Assembly: GCF_000166335.1 (NCBI RefSeq)
Contig: NC_014657.1
Coordinates: forward strand, 1,418,501 to 1,482,500
Length of the DNA stretch: 64,000 nucleotides
From: Caldicellulosiruptor owensensis OL
Lineage (GTDB): Bacteria > Bacillota > Thermoanaerobacteria > Caldicellulosiruptorales > Caldicellulosiruptoraceae
Direction: 5' to 3'
Shown in pieces: positions 19,570 to 28,205 of this stretch. Position 1 is the first letter of the stretch. Each line of letters begins with the position of its first letter. A program made the position numbers and the translations under genes. The notes under the pieces are model-generated. The model had not been told where the DNA came from, did not search any database, and saw only the letters and a program-made list of their open reading frames with translations.

Positions 19570-21285
19570 ATGGCGTATGAAAACTTCAAATTGGCAATAT
19601 ACTGTCCTGCTGGATTTTTAAAAAATGTAGAGTTTGAAACACTTGAAAAAGATTTAGAGTTTTTTAAAAGACACTTAGACATCTCAAAGGTATACCTTGA
19701 GACACACAGAGGCGCAGATACCGTCCCAAGAGAGAAGATGCTCAGAATAAAAGAGTTTTTTGAGAGGCAAAACATCAAAACTTCCGGTGGTATTACTGCA
19801 ACTGTTCTGTTCGGAAATGAAGAGCTTGACTATTATAGAATCTTCAATACTTTTTGTTATACAAACCAAAAACACTTAGACAAGTTAAAAGAAATTGTTC
19901 AATATACAGCTTCTTTGTTTGATGAAATCATTTTAGACGATTTTTTCTTCACTGCTTGCACATGCCCATCTTGCATTAGAGCAAAAGGAAATCTTAACTG
20001 GAGTGAATTTAGGTTAAACTTAATGACAAAAGTTTCAAGTGAGTATATAATAAAACCCGCAAAAAGTGTCAATCCAGATGTAAAATTAATAATCAAATAT
20101 CCAAATTGGATAGAATCCTATCAAGAGACAGGTTACAACCCTCAAGCTCAGGTAGAACTATTTGACTATGTCTACACAGGTACAGAGACCCGTGACCCTG
20201 TTTATACACAGCAGCATCTTCCAAGGTATGCAAGCTATTCACTTTTGCGATGGTTCGAAAATCTAAAACCTGGTAAAAATCTTGGTGGCTGGTTTGACGC
20301 TTTAGATTGTATATACAATATTGGCAGCTATCTTGAACAAGCAAACTTAACTGTATTTGCAAAAGCAAAAGAGATAACATTGTTTGACTTTTCACACCTG
20401 AGAAACTCTGTATTTGTCCCAGCACTTGGGCTGCAGCTTCAACATCTTGATGAGATTTGTAAATACATTGAAAATCCTATAGGAATTCCTGTTTACCATC
20501 CATTTAATTCATATGGTGAAGACTATATTTATGATTACTTGGGGATGGTTGGAGTACCATTTGAGCCTACACCATATTTCCCTGAAAATTGCAATATTGT
20601 TTTTATTACAGCAGACTGTGCAAATGACAAAGATATCCTGCAAAAGCTTAAAAATCATCTCTTAGCCGGAAAAGACGTAATAATGACCTCTGGTTTTTTA
20701 AAAGCCATGCAAGGAAGAGGAATTGAAGATTTAACTTCTGTGAGAGTGACAGACAAAAAGGTTTTTACAAACTTATTTGCCATTAAAACAGAAGTGTGTT
20801 CATTTTCAAAGTATGTATATGGTAAAAAAGAAATACTAATTCCTGTTTTAGAACACAGGACAAACGCGTCATGGCAAGAGATTGTCGCAATTTCAGGTGA
20901 AAACAATTTTCCTATTCTGATGAAAGACTACTATGCTAAAGGAACTATTTATACGGTGACTGTAACTGAAAACTATTCTGACATTTACAACTTGCCACCT
21001 GAGGTATTGACAGAAATTCGAAAGGTATTTATGAAAAATTTTGATTTCTATATTAATGCTGGAGAAAAGATAGGCATTTTTGCATACAACAATGGTACTT
21101 TTATAATAGAGTCTTTTTTGCCTTACAGAACTAAGATAAATTTACACATTAAGAACAAAAATAAAAAACTTGTTGATCCTTTAAAAGCTTCTGAACTTAA
21201 AGTCTCTATGATATCAGAAAATGAAAATATCTATGAAATCAACTTAGAACCAACAAGTTTTAGAGTGTTGAAATTAGAAAACTGA
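19570..21285 (+). CDS. Uncharacterised 571-residue protein, probable TIM barrel plus amidotransferase-like domain
   Basis: I do not recognise a named family. The first half (about 1-300) looks like a glycoside-hydrolase-type barrel: LAIYCPAGFL, KVYLETHRGAD, a Cys pair in FFTACTCPSCIRAKGNLNW, IIKYPNWIESY, DYVYTGTETRD and LGGWFDALDC. The region around 320-440 (NIVFITADCANDKDIL, LLAGKDVIMTSGFLKAM) resembles the glutamine-amidotransferase-like trimerisation domain of GH42 proteins, and the last 100 residues are beta-rich (FIIESFLPYRTKINLHI). No signal peptide, so cytoplasmic. The ATG at 19570 follows AAAGGAAGG; a TTG seven codons earlier overlaps that site. A cytoplasmic glycosidase-like enzyme is the best guess. 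Confidence 0.8.
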   Translation: MAYENFKLAIYCPAGFLKNVEFETLEKDLEFFKRHLDISKVYLETHRGADTVPREKMLRIKEFFERQNIKTSGGITATVLFGNEELDYYRIFNTFCYTNQKHLDKLKEIVQYTASLFDEIILDDFFFTACTCPSCIRAKGNLNWSEFRLNLMTKVSSEYIIKPAKSVNPDVKLIIKYPNWIESYQETGYNPQAQVELFDYVYTGTETRDPVYTQQHLPRYASYSLLRWFENLKPGKNLGGWFDALDCIYNIGSYLEQANLTVFAKAKEITLFDFSHLRNSVFVPALGLQLQHLDEICKYIENPIGIPVYHPFNSYGEDYIYDYLGMVGVPFEPTPYFPENCNIVFITADCANDKDILQKLKNHLLAGKDVIMTSGFLKAMQGRGIEDLTSVRVTDKKVFTNLFAIKTEVCSFSKYVYGKKEILIPVLEHRTNASWQEIVAISGENNFPILMKDYYAKGTIYTVTVTENYSDIYNLPPEVLTEIRKVFMKNFDFYINAGEKIGIFAYNNGTFIIESFLPYRTKINLHIKNKNKKLVDPLKASELKVSMISENENIYEINLEPTSFRVLKLEN

Positions 21286-21324
21286 ATTTTTTTGAAACTC
21301 TTTTGAAAGGAGAGTATTTGCAAA

Positions 21325-21393
21325 ATGAGCAGTGTTTTTGAAAATGAAGTAATAAAAGCAATTAAAGAGCGTCGAAGTGTAAGAAGTTTTTAA
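21325..21393 (+). pseudogene. Truncated nitroreductase, N-terminal stub
   Basis: An ATG with AAAGGAGAG upstream opens a frame of 22 residues, MSSVFENEVIKAIKERRSVR then SF and stop. VIKAIKERRSVRSF is the typical N terminus of nitroreductase-family flavoproteins; the remainder of about 170 residues is missing. The loss coincides with an IS200/IS605-type end 20 bases downstream. Confidence 0.7.
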
Positions 21394-21413
21394 ATTCTGA
21401 GCTGTCAAGAATC

Positions 21414-21443
21414 CTCGTCCCTTTCAGGGCGGGTAGAAGTCAA
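21414..21443 (+). mobile_element. IS200/IS605-type right-end remnant
   Basis: Hairpin CTCG-T-CCC / TTTCA / GGG-CGGG (21414-21433) with a single bulged T, then GTCAA at the end and TTGAC directly after. Such imperfect subterminal hairpins followed by TCAA are the right ends of IS200/IS605 elements. No transposase or left end is present nearby. Confidence 0.5.
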
Positions 21444-21680
21444 TTGACATTCATGTTGAAGACTTCAAAAGAGGCAGAAGACATTGCACAGGAAGTTTTC
21501 TACAAGCTTATTAAAAATCCCCCTCACGAAGATAATATCCAAAGATGGCTTATTACTGTTGCAAAAAACCTTGCAATAAACTACTTAAAATCGCAAAAGA
21601 GAATTTCTATGGGAGAAAAATATCTGCTTTGCTCTCAAACCCCACAAGACGAGATTGAAATACTTCAAGTCAAGATTTGA
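21444..21680 (+). pseudogene. Fragment of an ECF sigma factor (region 2)
   Basis: The frame reads LKTSKEAEDIAQEVFYKLI, then RWLITVAKNLAINYLKSQKR and DEIEILQVKI, matching sigma-70 region 2 of ECF sigma factors (AEDiaQEvF and W...ARN.aiNylR). The N-terminal part before this and the whole of region 4 are missing. No ribosome binding site precedes the fragment; it begins right after an IS200/IS605-type end. A non-functional remnant. Confidence 0.72.
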
Positions 21681-21682
21681 CT

Positions 21683-23914
21683 TTAATCAAGCTGCCCCCT
21701 TAATATCTCAACCGGCATTACCTTTGCTATTTTCTGCCTTGCTAAAAGTCTTGAAAGCAAAAACACTACAGTTAACACTGCAAATGTTGATAAAATGCTA
21801 TTTACACTCAAATCAAGACTCATAGCAAAATCAATATCTTTTGTGGCTCTACTTATAAGACTATCCATTGTCAATTTAGAAAGAGGTACACCTAAGATGA
21901 ACCCTATTACAAAAGAGACATAATTAAAACCAAGAATCATCTTAAAAATATTTCCTTCCCTGTACCCAAGCATTTTTAAAATCCCTATGTTTTTCTTATT
22001 CTCATTGAGAGTTATAGTAGACAGAACATACACAATTAAAAGAGCAAGAATGGCAGCAATTAGCGCCATAACCCCAATAGTTTTTGAAAGGTCGCCAGCT
22101 GAGGCCTTTATTGTATTTATAAGCTCAGATTTTGTATAACTCTCAAAAACCATGTTCTCAGGAATATCCAACTTTTCTTTTGAGAATATCCCAATATACT
22201 CCCCACTTCCATATCCAAAAAGTTTATTAAAACTTTCAAGTTCCATGTACCCATTGTTTCCAACTGGAAGGTTGGATACTTTTTTCACTTTTAAAGTATA
22301 TTCTTTGCCTGTAAATTTGTTTTTTAGTTTAATCTTATCTCCTTCGCCAATACCGAGTTTGCTTGCAAGAGATTTGGTTATGATAAGTTCACTTGACACA
22401 GAGATTTCTTTCCCTTTCTCATCATACAGTTTTATCATGTCTGAGTTTCTTTTAATACCATAGATCATAATACTCAGTTTTGTTCCTTCAATGTCAAAAG
22501 ACAAAAGGTTGTATGGCTCAGCTGCGCTTTGGAGTTTAATCTCAGGGTGTGTGGACACAGAATTCAAAGAATAAAGATAATTGTACTTAAAATTTTTCTC
22601 ATATGTTCTTTCTATTGCAGTTATGATTGAATCTTTTGCCGTCATCCCATACATCATAAGGATTGTTGAAAAGATAATGCCAACTATCAAAATAACCTCT
22701 CTTCCTATATGTCTCCAGCCATATTTTAGCATAATCCTTGTTTGAAATTCAAATCTATCAAAAAACTTTATTGCAGGAAGCTTGCCAAATTTTATTTCGT
22801 CAATTCCATGAAGCATCTGAACAATTGTTAGCTTGAAAAAGTTCTTGATTGCAAGGTACCCTGAAAGAAATATAAATATGGCTGGTAGCACCATTGCAAT
22901 AAATATATGCTGCCAGGGTAAAACTGTTTTTATCTTTGGTAAGGTAAAGTATGACCTGTAAAACTGTGCAAACGAAGATGCCTCAAAAAATCCTATCAAA
23001 ACGCCAGCAACAGAACCAAAAAACCAAATATAAAGTGGAAATCTCATAAAAACTTTGAACACATCTTTCTGAGTATAACCTATGGAATAAAGTGTGCCAA
23101 TTTCCGCATGCATAGTGTTTATTACCCTTCGCATGACAATAAAAAGTATAAATGAGGATACAAGAATTATAAAAAGACTGAGTGGAAACGTCATTCTCTT
23201 AGCATTTTCAAGTTTCATCTCTGTGTATATTATTCTTGGATTTTGGTTTCTTTCAACAAACTTTAAAAGTCTCCAATTAGAATTTATAAAGCTTTTGAAA
23301 TTTTCAATATTGTTAACTTTTCCTTTATAGCTATAGTAATGAACAGGAACCACAGGAAATAGTTTTTGCATATCACTTTTTAGCATCAACACAACACCAA
23401 AGTGTTTGGGGTCTGGGAGAAGGTCTTGGTCATTTTTGATAATGTAAATGTAATCAGGAAGATACCCTACTCCACTTACTCTGAATTTCTTTCCTGAAAT
23501 GACTATTTCATCGTAGGTGTGATACTGCCGGGTTTTAAAAAAGCCTGGGTCAAGCAGAACTTCGCCTTGCCTTGGCATTTTACCCGCTTCTACATATGGT
23601 TTGTTTATTTTGTTTGAAATTGAAAATACTCTTAAAGTAACCCCATCTTGCTGAATTTCATAAAAAAGTCTCTCTTCAAGTTCAACACCAAACTTTTCTT
23701 TCAAAAGCTTCTCATCTATCTTTTGTGATGTTATAAAATACCCATCTTCCTGGACAAAGTCTTTTTTGAATATCTTATAATTTATATCTATGTCTTCCAT
23801 TGACACAGCAAAGAGTGTATATGTCATTGTGGCAAGTGTAACAAGCATTATTATAGAAAAGAATTGCAAAATCTCTCTTTTCATTATTCGCATGGGAATT
23901 TTTTTAATAACCAT
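21683..23914 (-). CDS. ABC transporter permease, FtsX-like (two FtsX domains)
   Basis: 743 residues. An N-terminal transmembrane segment (REILQFFSIIMLVTLATMT), a large extracytoplasmic domain (about 45-240), three membrane segments (LFIILVSSFILFIVM and following), a second block with TRIMLKYGWRHIGREVILIVGIIF, another extracytoplasmic domain and three final membrane segments. This is the layout of the long permeases paired with MacB/LolD-type ATPases, usually exporters of peptides, antibiotics or lipids or mechanotransducers. The start ATG overlaps the ATPase stop as TAATG, so translation is coupled. An ATG two codons earlier is too close to the GAGGTG. Confidence 0.9.
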   Translation of the reverse strand: MVIKKIPMRIMKREILQFFSIIMLVTLATMTYTLFAVSMEDIDINYKIFKKDFVQEDGYFITSQKIDEKLLKEKFGVELEERLFYEIQQDGVTLRVFSISNKINKPYVEAGKMPRQGEVLLDPGFFKTRQYHTYDEIVISGKKFRVSGVGYLPDYIYIIKNDQDLLPDPKHFGVVLMLKSDMQKLFPVVPVHYYSYKGKVNNIENFKSFINSNWRLLKFVERNQNPRIIYTEMKLENAKRMTFPLSLFIILVSSFILFIVMRRVINTMHAEIGTLYSIGYTQKDVFKVFMRFPLYIWFFGSVAGVLIGFFEASSFAQFYRSYFTLPKIKTVLPWQHIFIAMVLPAIFIFLSGYLAIKNFFKLTIVQMLHGIDEIKFGKLPAIKFFDRFEFQTRIMLKYGWRHIGREVILIVGIIFSTILMMYGMTAKDSIITAIERTYEKNFKYNYLYSLNSVSTHPEIKLQSAAEPYNLLSFDIEGTKLSIMIYGIKRNSDMIKLYDEKGKEISVSSELIITKSLASKLGIGEGDKIKLKNKFTGKEYTLKVKKVSNLPVGNNGYMELESFNKLFGYGSGEYIGIFSKEKLDIPENMVFESYTKSELINTIKASAGDLSKTIGVMALIAAILALLIVYVLSTITLNENKKNIGILKMLGYREGNIFKMILGFNYVSFVIGFILGVPLSKLTMDSLISRATKDIDFAMSLDLSVNSILSTFAVLTVVFLLSRLLARQKIAKVMPVEILRGQLD

Positions 23915-24612
23915 TACCATGTCACCTCTTGAGCAGAAATCTTGTGAGGATTTTCAGAAAATTCAACAAGTCTGCCTGACCTTAATCTCAACGTAGCATC
24001 TGCCATTTTAGAAATTGCAAGATTGTGTGTAATTATCAAAATGGTTGTGCCAAACTTCTGATTTACATCTTCTAAAAGTTTTAATACAAGTTTGCTGCTC
24101 TCATAGTCAAGCGCACCTGTTGGCTCATCACACAAAATCAATGCAGGATTTTTAACAACTGCTCTTGCAATTGCCACTCTTTGCTGCTGCCCACCAGATA
24201 GTTCAAACGGAAATTTGTCTTTTTCAGAAAAAACATCCACCATTTTTAAAACCATGTCAACATCCAAGGGATTTTTGCTAAAATGTGCACTTGAGAGCAC
24301 ATTTTCATATACCGTAAGTCCGTTTATGAGGTTAAAAAATTGAAAAACAAACCCAACATAGTCACGGCGGTAATCAGATAACCTTTTTTGGTCCATTGCA
24401 GTTATCTCTTTACCATCAACAAAAACTTTGCCTTCATCTGCCCTGTCAAGCCCACCTAAAATGTTAAAAAGCGTGGTTTTACCCGACCCAGAAGGACCTA
24501 TCACAGTGTAAATTTTGCCTTTTTCAAGCTCAAAACTTACTTCATTGAGTGCCCTGATTTCATTCTTGCCCATCTTGTAGATTTTCGAAAGATTCTCAAC
24601 CTTGACAAACAC
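23914..24612 (-). CDS. ABC transporter ATP-binding protein (LolD/MacB type)
   Basis: 232 residues: Walker [11 protein letters not shown]-loop FVFQFFNLI, signature [14 protein letters not shown], Walker [13 protein letters not shown] and the H-loop [11 protein letters not shown]. The EPTGALD form is typical of MacB/LolD-type ATPases that work with FtsX-like permeases. It starts with GTG, AAGGAG ten bases upstream. First gene of a two-gene operon; its promoter contains a palindrome shared with the tetR gene behind it. Confidence 0.95.
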   Translation of the reverse strand: MFVKVENLSKIYKMGKNEIRALNEVSFELEKGKIYTVIGPSGSGKTTLFNILGGLDRADEGKVFVDGKEITAMDQKRLSDYRRDYVGFVFQFFNLINGLTVYENVLSSAHFSKNPLDVDMVLKMVDVFSEKDKFPFELSGGQQQRVAIARAVVKNPALILCDEPTGALDYESSKLVLKLLEDVNQKFGTTILIITHNLAISKMADATLRLRSGRLVEFSENPHKISAQEVTW

Positions 24613-24654
24613 AGTCTACCATCTCCTTAAATTTTAATCTTGATATACTCTATT

Positions 24655-24686
24655 ATGACTCATTGGTCATATGACTGTCAAGTCAT
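24655..24686. promoter_or_regulatory. TetR operator in the ABC transporter promoter
   Basis: ATGACTCATTGGTCAT (24655-24670) followed by a second dyad ATGACT-GTCA-AGTCAT (24671-24686). On the minus strand TTGACA (24677-24682) and CATAAT (24653-24658) flank the first site as -35 and -10 boxes with 18-base spacing, so a bound repressor would block the promoter. The first site differs in one base from the one before tetR. Confidence 0.78.
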
Positions 24687-25330
24687 AATATAAATTTATT
24701 TTTCCCTATTCCTTCTTTCAAAAGTTTTATAAATTGAGACAGTGCATCTTTAAAATAACTTATATCAAGGTCAAGTGTGGTTGATGTTTTAATCAGAGCC
24801 TGTTCTATTATAAACTTTTTCATGTAAAAGCTTGCACCTTCTAAGAAAATTCCAATCAATAGCGGGTCTATATCATCTCTTATAAAACCCTTTTCTTGAT
24901 TATACCTGATGAGTCCAACCAGAAATTCTCTCGACTGTTTCAAAAACTTTTCATTTATCTCATCCTTAAAAGGTGAATCATGTGAAAAAAATGCTCTCTC
25001 AAGAAGCATGTACTCGTTTCTCAATTCTTTCATTGCAAGCCATATGCCTTCAAGCGAGTTTTCGTAATAGTCAAAGATATTTATATGTATCATGTCTAAC
25101 TTTTCGAGCAGTTTCAAAAACCTATCATAGGAAACCTGAAGAGCATAAAAATACATCTCCTTTTTGTTTTCAAAATACTGATACATGCTTCCTTTTGCAA
25201 TATTACACTCTTTTGCAATATCTGATATATCAACCTCATGATAAGGTTTTTGTGAAAAATATTTTATTAATGTATCTGTTATAAAATTTCTTTTTTCTTC
25301 TGGAAGGTTCAAAAATGTTTGCTTGGGCAT
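24683..25330 (-). CDS. TetR-family repressor of the adjacent ABC exporter
   Basis: 215 residues. The N-terminal helix-turn-helix is clear (FITDTLIKYFSQKPYHEVDI, then AKECNIAKGSMYQYFENKKEMYFYAL); the C-terminal ligand domain is variable as usual. I choose the ATG ending at 25330 (MPKQTFLNLPEE) with GAGGTGAGG upstream; a GTG three codons earlier lies within that site. It is upstream of the ABC genes on the same strand with its own operator, so it probably represses both itself and the transporter until a ligand appears. Ligand unknown. Confidence 0.92.
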   Translation of the reverse strand: MPKQTFLNLPEEKRNFITDTLIKYFSQKPYHEVDISDIAKECNIAKGSMYQYFENKKEMYFYALQVSYDRFLKLLEKLDMIHINIFDYYENSLEGIWLAMKELRNEYMLLERAFFSHDSPFKDEINEKFLKQSREFLVGLIRYNQEKGFIRDDIDPLLIGIFLEGASFYMKKFIIEQALIKTSTTLDLDISYFKDALSQFIKLLKEGIGKNKFIL

Positions 25331-25351
25331 AAACCTCACCTCAAGATTATT

Positions 25352-25367
25352 ATGACTTATTGGTCAT
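25352..25367. promoter_or_regulatory. TetR operator upstream of tetR
   Basis: ATGACTTATTGGTCAT, 15 of 16 bases identical to the site at 24655-24670. Confidence 0.75.
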
Positions 25368-25407
25368 GTGATGTAAATAAAAATTTTACGCGAAATTTAT
25401 AAAAATA

Positions 25408-25438
25408 AAAACCACAGACCTTTCAAACCTGTGGTTTT
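25408..25438 (-). terminator. Terminator after the SurA-like gene
   Basis: AAAACCACAG (25408-25417) pairs with CTGTGGTTTT (25429-25438); on the minus strand it is followed by TTTTATTTTTAT. Confidence 0.82.
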
Positions 25439-25458
25439 GTTCTATATAAAGTCTCTTT

Positions 25459-26169
25459 TTAAATATTCTTTTCATATATTGTTATTTTAGCTTTTTTCTT
25501 TAATAAAGCTATATATTCTTTCCTGAAATCTCCAATTACCAAATCCTTAGATTTAGCCTTGAACTGTTTAAATTTCGCATCCAAAAGTTTCTGAATTGAA
25601 AGCATATTCCTCGTTTGCTCAATAGTTTTTTTGTCGTACTCCTCTCTTGTTATTCCCCATCCTTTGATAAGCTTTTCAATTATATCATTTGTAAACTTTG
25701 CACTTTCCACATCACCTGAAACTTTTCCACTAATTACATCCTGCATTGTTTTCATTGTTTTTTCATAGTAGTCTCTAGCTTCTTTCTCTGATATAAAATA
25801 TCCTTCCTTTTTAGCAGCCTGAATCAAAAGAAGATTTTCTATCATCTCATTTAAAACTTCTTTTTTTGTCCTCTGCACAGGTGGTTTTATTGAATTTATC
25901 TTTTCTTTCTTTAAAAGCTTTTGATAAAATTCTTTCTTATACAAATAACTTGCTTCTTCCAATGCATATGCAATCTCTAAATCCTTTTTATAAATCTTTT
26001 CACCGTTTACAACTGCTACTATTCTGCCATCTTTTGACTGCTCAATTTTCTTTATTTTTTTGCCACATTCTGTCCAAATATCGGATGCTAAAACATAGGA
26101 AAACAAAATTAAACTCAAAGATATAAGAGCTATTACTAAAAAATTTCTCCTACTCTTTTTTCTAATCAA
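25459..26169 (-). CDS. SurA N-terminal-domain-like protein, membrane-anchored
   Basis: 236 residues with an N-terminal anchor or signal (RRNFLVIALISLSLILFSYV). The rest is helical and charged; VAVVNGEKIYKKDLEIA and KKEVLNEMIENLLLIQAAKK are the hallmarks of the SurA/PrsA chaperone domain. There is no parvulin isomerase domain. It would act outside the membrane as a folding chaperone; partner proteins are not evident. Monocistronic, with a terminator behind it. Confidence 0.8.
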   Translation of the reverse strand: MIRKKSRRNFLVIALISLSLILFSYVLASDIWTECGKKIKKIEQSKDGRIVAVVNGEKIYKKDLEIAYALEEASYLYKKEFYQKLLKKEKINSIKPPVQRTKKEVLNEMIENLLLIQAAKKEGYFISEKEARDYYEKTMKTMQDVISGKVSGDVESAKFTNDIIEKLIKGWGITREEYDKKTIEQTRNMLSIQKLLDAKFKQFKAKSKDLVIGDFRKEYIALLKKKAKITIYEKNI

Positions 26170-26388
26170 CCATCTTCAACTCCTTTTTCCATTTCATTTG
26201 TTTATATTATATCAAATTCAAGTTATTTCATCAATATTATGGATATCAAATTATTATTAACTCAACTCAAGAAAAATCTTTCAAAAAGACATTAGTTGTT
26301 CTAAAATAAATATAGAGCTAAAGAAAATAGTTGATTTAAACTTTTATTACAAAAGATTTAATTTCAGCACAAAGGAGATATGTCAGCA

Positions 26389-27711
26389 ATGAATGAGAAA
26401 ATAAAGCTCTACAGACTGTGTTTTGAAAACTTAAAAGTCTATCGAAACCTTCTTTATGATAGCGTTTTTAAAAAGCTGTACAATCTTGTCTGCTACATCG
26501 ACGATGGAAATCATGATTTTGCAAAAATTGTAAATCTTTATAGCACAGTTTATTACAATCTTTTAGAAGCTGGAAAGGGCTGTAGTTTAAAGGAATACAT
26601 TATTGAGAAAATTCTCTTTAGCGAAAATACTTTTACGAAATTAGCAGCAAAAAGTGTTAACAATATAGCAATAAATGAGAGTCTTAAAAAAGCTGCAGCT
26701 TGTGATTTAGACTGCCTTGAGTTTATATCAAACTTTTCTGCAAAAGAGATAAAAGATTATTTAAAAGATTCTACTGCCTTACCAAACTTTTTAGCTGAAA
26801 GTTTTTTAGAGTTTAAACGTACAAATACTATGTTGTATAACACAAGTGATAATTCTACAAAAACCATCATTGAAAAATTTTGGAATATAACTCCCTGGAG
26901 CAGTTTAATTGAAGAGCTTGTAAAATTTCACAGGCAAAATGGTTTTGGAATCTTTGCAAAATACAAAGGTTTTTCATGGGATGGAGAGAAGCTAATTGGC
27001 ATTGAGAACTTAGACCCAATAAGACTTGATGACCTTGTAAATATTGAAAGGCAGAAGAAGATTGTTGTTGAAAACACTTTGGCGTTTTTAAATGACCAAA
27101 GAGTCAACAATATCCTGCTTTATGGCAGCAGAGGAACTGGAAAGTCGTCAACTGTAAAGGCGCTTTTGAACGAGTTTTCTCACATGGGTTTGAGAGTTGT
27201 TGAGGTGTTCAAAGACCAGCTTTGCACTTTTCCAAAATTAATAAGAATCTTAAGAGATGTCCCGCTCAAGTTTATAATCTTTGTAGATGATTTATCCTTT
27301 GAAGACATCGAAGAAAACTATACCAAACTAAAAGCCATTTTAGAAGGATCTTTAGAAGCAATGCCTCAAAACGTTGTGATATATGCAACTTCAAACAGAA
27401 GACATTTAGTAAAAGAAAGGTTTAGTGACAGAAATGGTCTTTCTGACGATGAAGTACACTTTAACGATACTTTAGAAGAAAAACTCTCTCTTGCTGACAG
27501 GTTTGGAATAATAGTAACATATCCATCTCCAACCCAGCAAGAATATCTTGCAATTGTTGATGAGATTGCCAAAAAAAGAGGTATTGAAATTACAGAAAAC
27601 CTTCACAGGCTTGCTCTGCAGTGGGAGATGAACTACAACGGCCGATCGGCAAGAACAGCTAAGCAGTTTGTTGACTGGTATGAAGCACAGGTTAAAATGG
27701 AAAAGAGCTAA
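26389..27711 (+). CDS. DUF815-family AAA ATPase
   Basis: About 440 residues. The N-terminal 190 residues are helical and family-specific; then a P-loop NTPase with Walker A GSRGTGKSS, Walker B KFIIFVDDLSFE and sensor motif IYATSNRRHLVKE, ending in a C-terminal helical lid. DUF815 proteins are widespread single-gene ATPases of unknown role. I prefer the ATG at 26389: AAAGGAG is only two bases from the ATG at 26380 but eleven from this one. It stands alone, divergent from the SurA-like gene. Confidence 0.88.
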   Translation: MNEKIKLYRLCFENLKVYRNLLYDSVFKKLYNLVCYIDDGNHDFAKIVNLYSTVYYNLLEAGKGCSLKEYIIEKILFSENTFTKLAAKSVNNIAINESLKKAAACDLDCLEFISNFSAKEIKDYLKDSTALPNFLAESFLEFKRTNTMLYNTSDNSTKTIIEKFWNITPWSSLIEELVKFHRQNGFGIFAKYKGFSWDGEKLIGIENLDPIRLDDLVNIERQKKIVVENTLAFLNDQRVNNILLYGSRGTGKSSTVKALLNEFSHMGLRVVEVFKDQLCTFPKLIRILRDVPLKFIIFVDDLSFEDIEENYTKLKAILEGSLEAMPQNVVIYATSNRRHLVKERFSDRNGLSDDEVHFNDTLEEKLSLADRFGIIVTYPSPTQQEYLAIVDEIAKKRGIEITENLHRLALQWEMNYNGRSARTAKQFVDWYEAQVKMEKS

Positions 27712-27764
27712 GGCAGTGACAGATTTGCACTTAGCCCTTTTGAGTTTTTTAAATCTCTCTACTT

Positions 27765-28190
27765 TTACAGCAATTTTAAATTTGATCTTTTGACAAAATC
27801 TTCAAAAGATATTATTTCTACCAAGTTTCCTTCTTTTATATACTCAACATGTTTTTGATTTAAATAAAAATCTTTCGCTTTCTTAGTATATCCTGTTCCA
27901 CTAATTATAATATAAGCTTTTTTATACTTTGGATTTTCCTTTAAAATTTTAACCAAGGTGATTATCTCATAAACTATTTTTTGCTCTGCAGTCCCACGTG
28001 TTTGCTGCCATTTAGCACTTATAATTATCTCATCATTTAAAACAAAATCAGCTTTATATTTATTCCCAAAGAGATCATTGCCAACTACAACTTGTTCCTC
28101 AAAATCTTCACCGCAATCTTCTAGTAACGCTTGTTTAATAAGTTTTTCATGAACTCTTCCCGTTCGAGTACCTCTTCCACCGGGTGACAC
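27765..28190 (-). CDS. Restriction endonuclease-like protein (PD-(D/E)XK fold)
   Basis: 141 residues. Begins MSPGGRGTRTGRVHEKLIKQ with a GTG start and GAAGGTG five bases upstream. The catalytic region reads KYKADFVLND then EIIISAKWQQTRGTAEQK: D48 and K60 sit as in PD-(D/E)XK enzymes, but the residue two before the lysine is Ser rather than Asp or Glu, so E54 or E69 may complete the metal site. The following VYEIITLVKILKENPKYKKAYIIISG fits the fold. It lies 15 bases after a Dam-type methyltransferase gene, so together they form a compact type II restriction-modification system. Recognition sequence unknown. Confidence 0.78.
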   Translation of the reverse strand: MSPGGRGTRTGRVHEKLIKQALLEDCGEDFEEQVVVGNDLFGNKYKADFVLNDEIIISAKWQQTRGTAEQKIVYEIITLVKILKENPKYKKAYIIISGTGYTKKAKDFYLNQKHVEYIKEGNLVEIISFEDFVKRSNLKLL

Positions 28191-28205
28191 AATAACACCT
28201 TCTTT

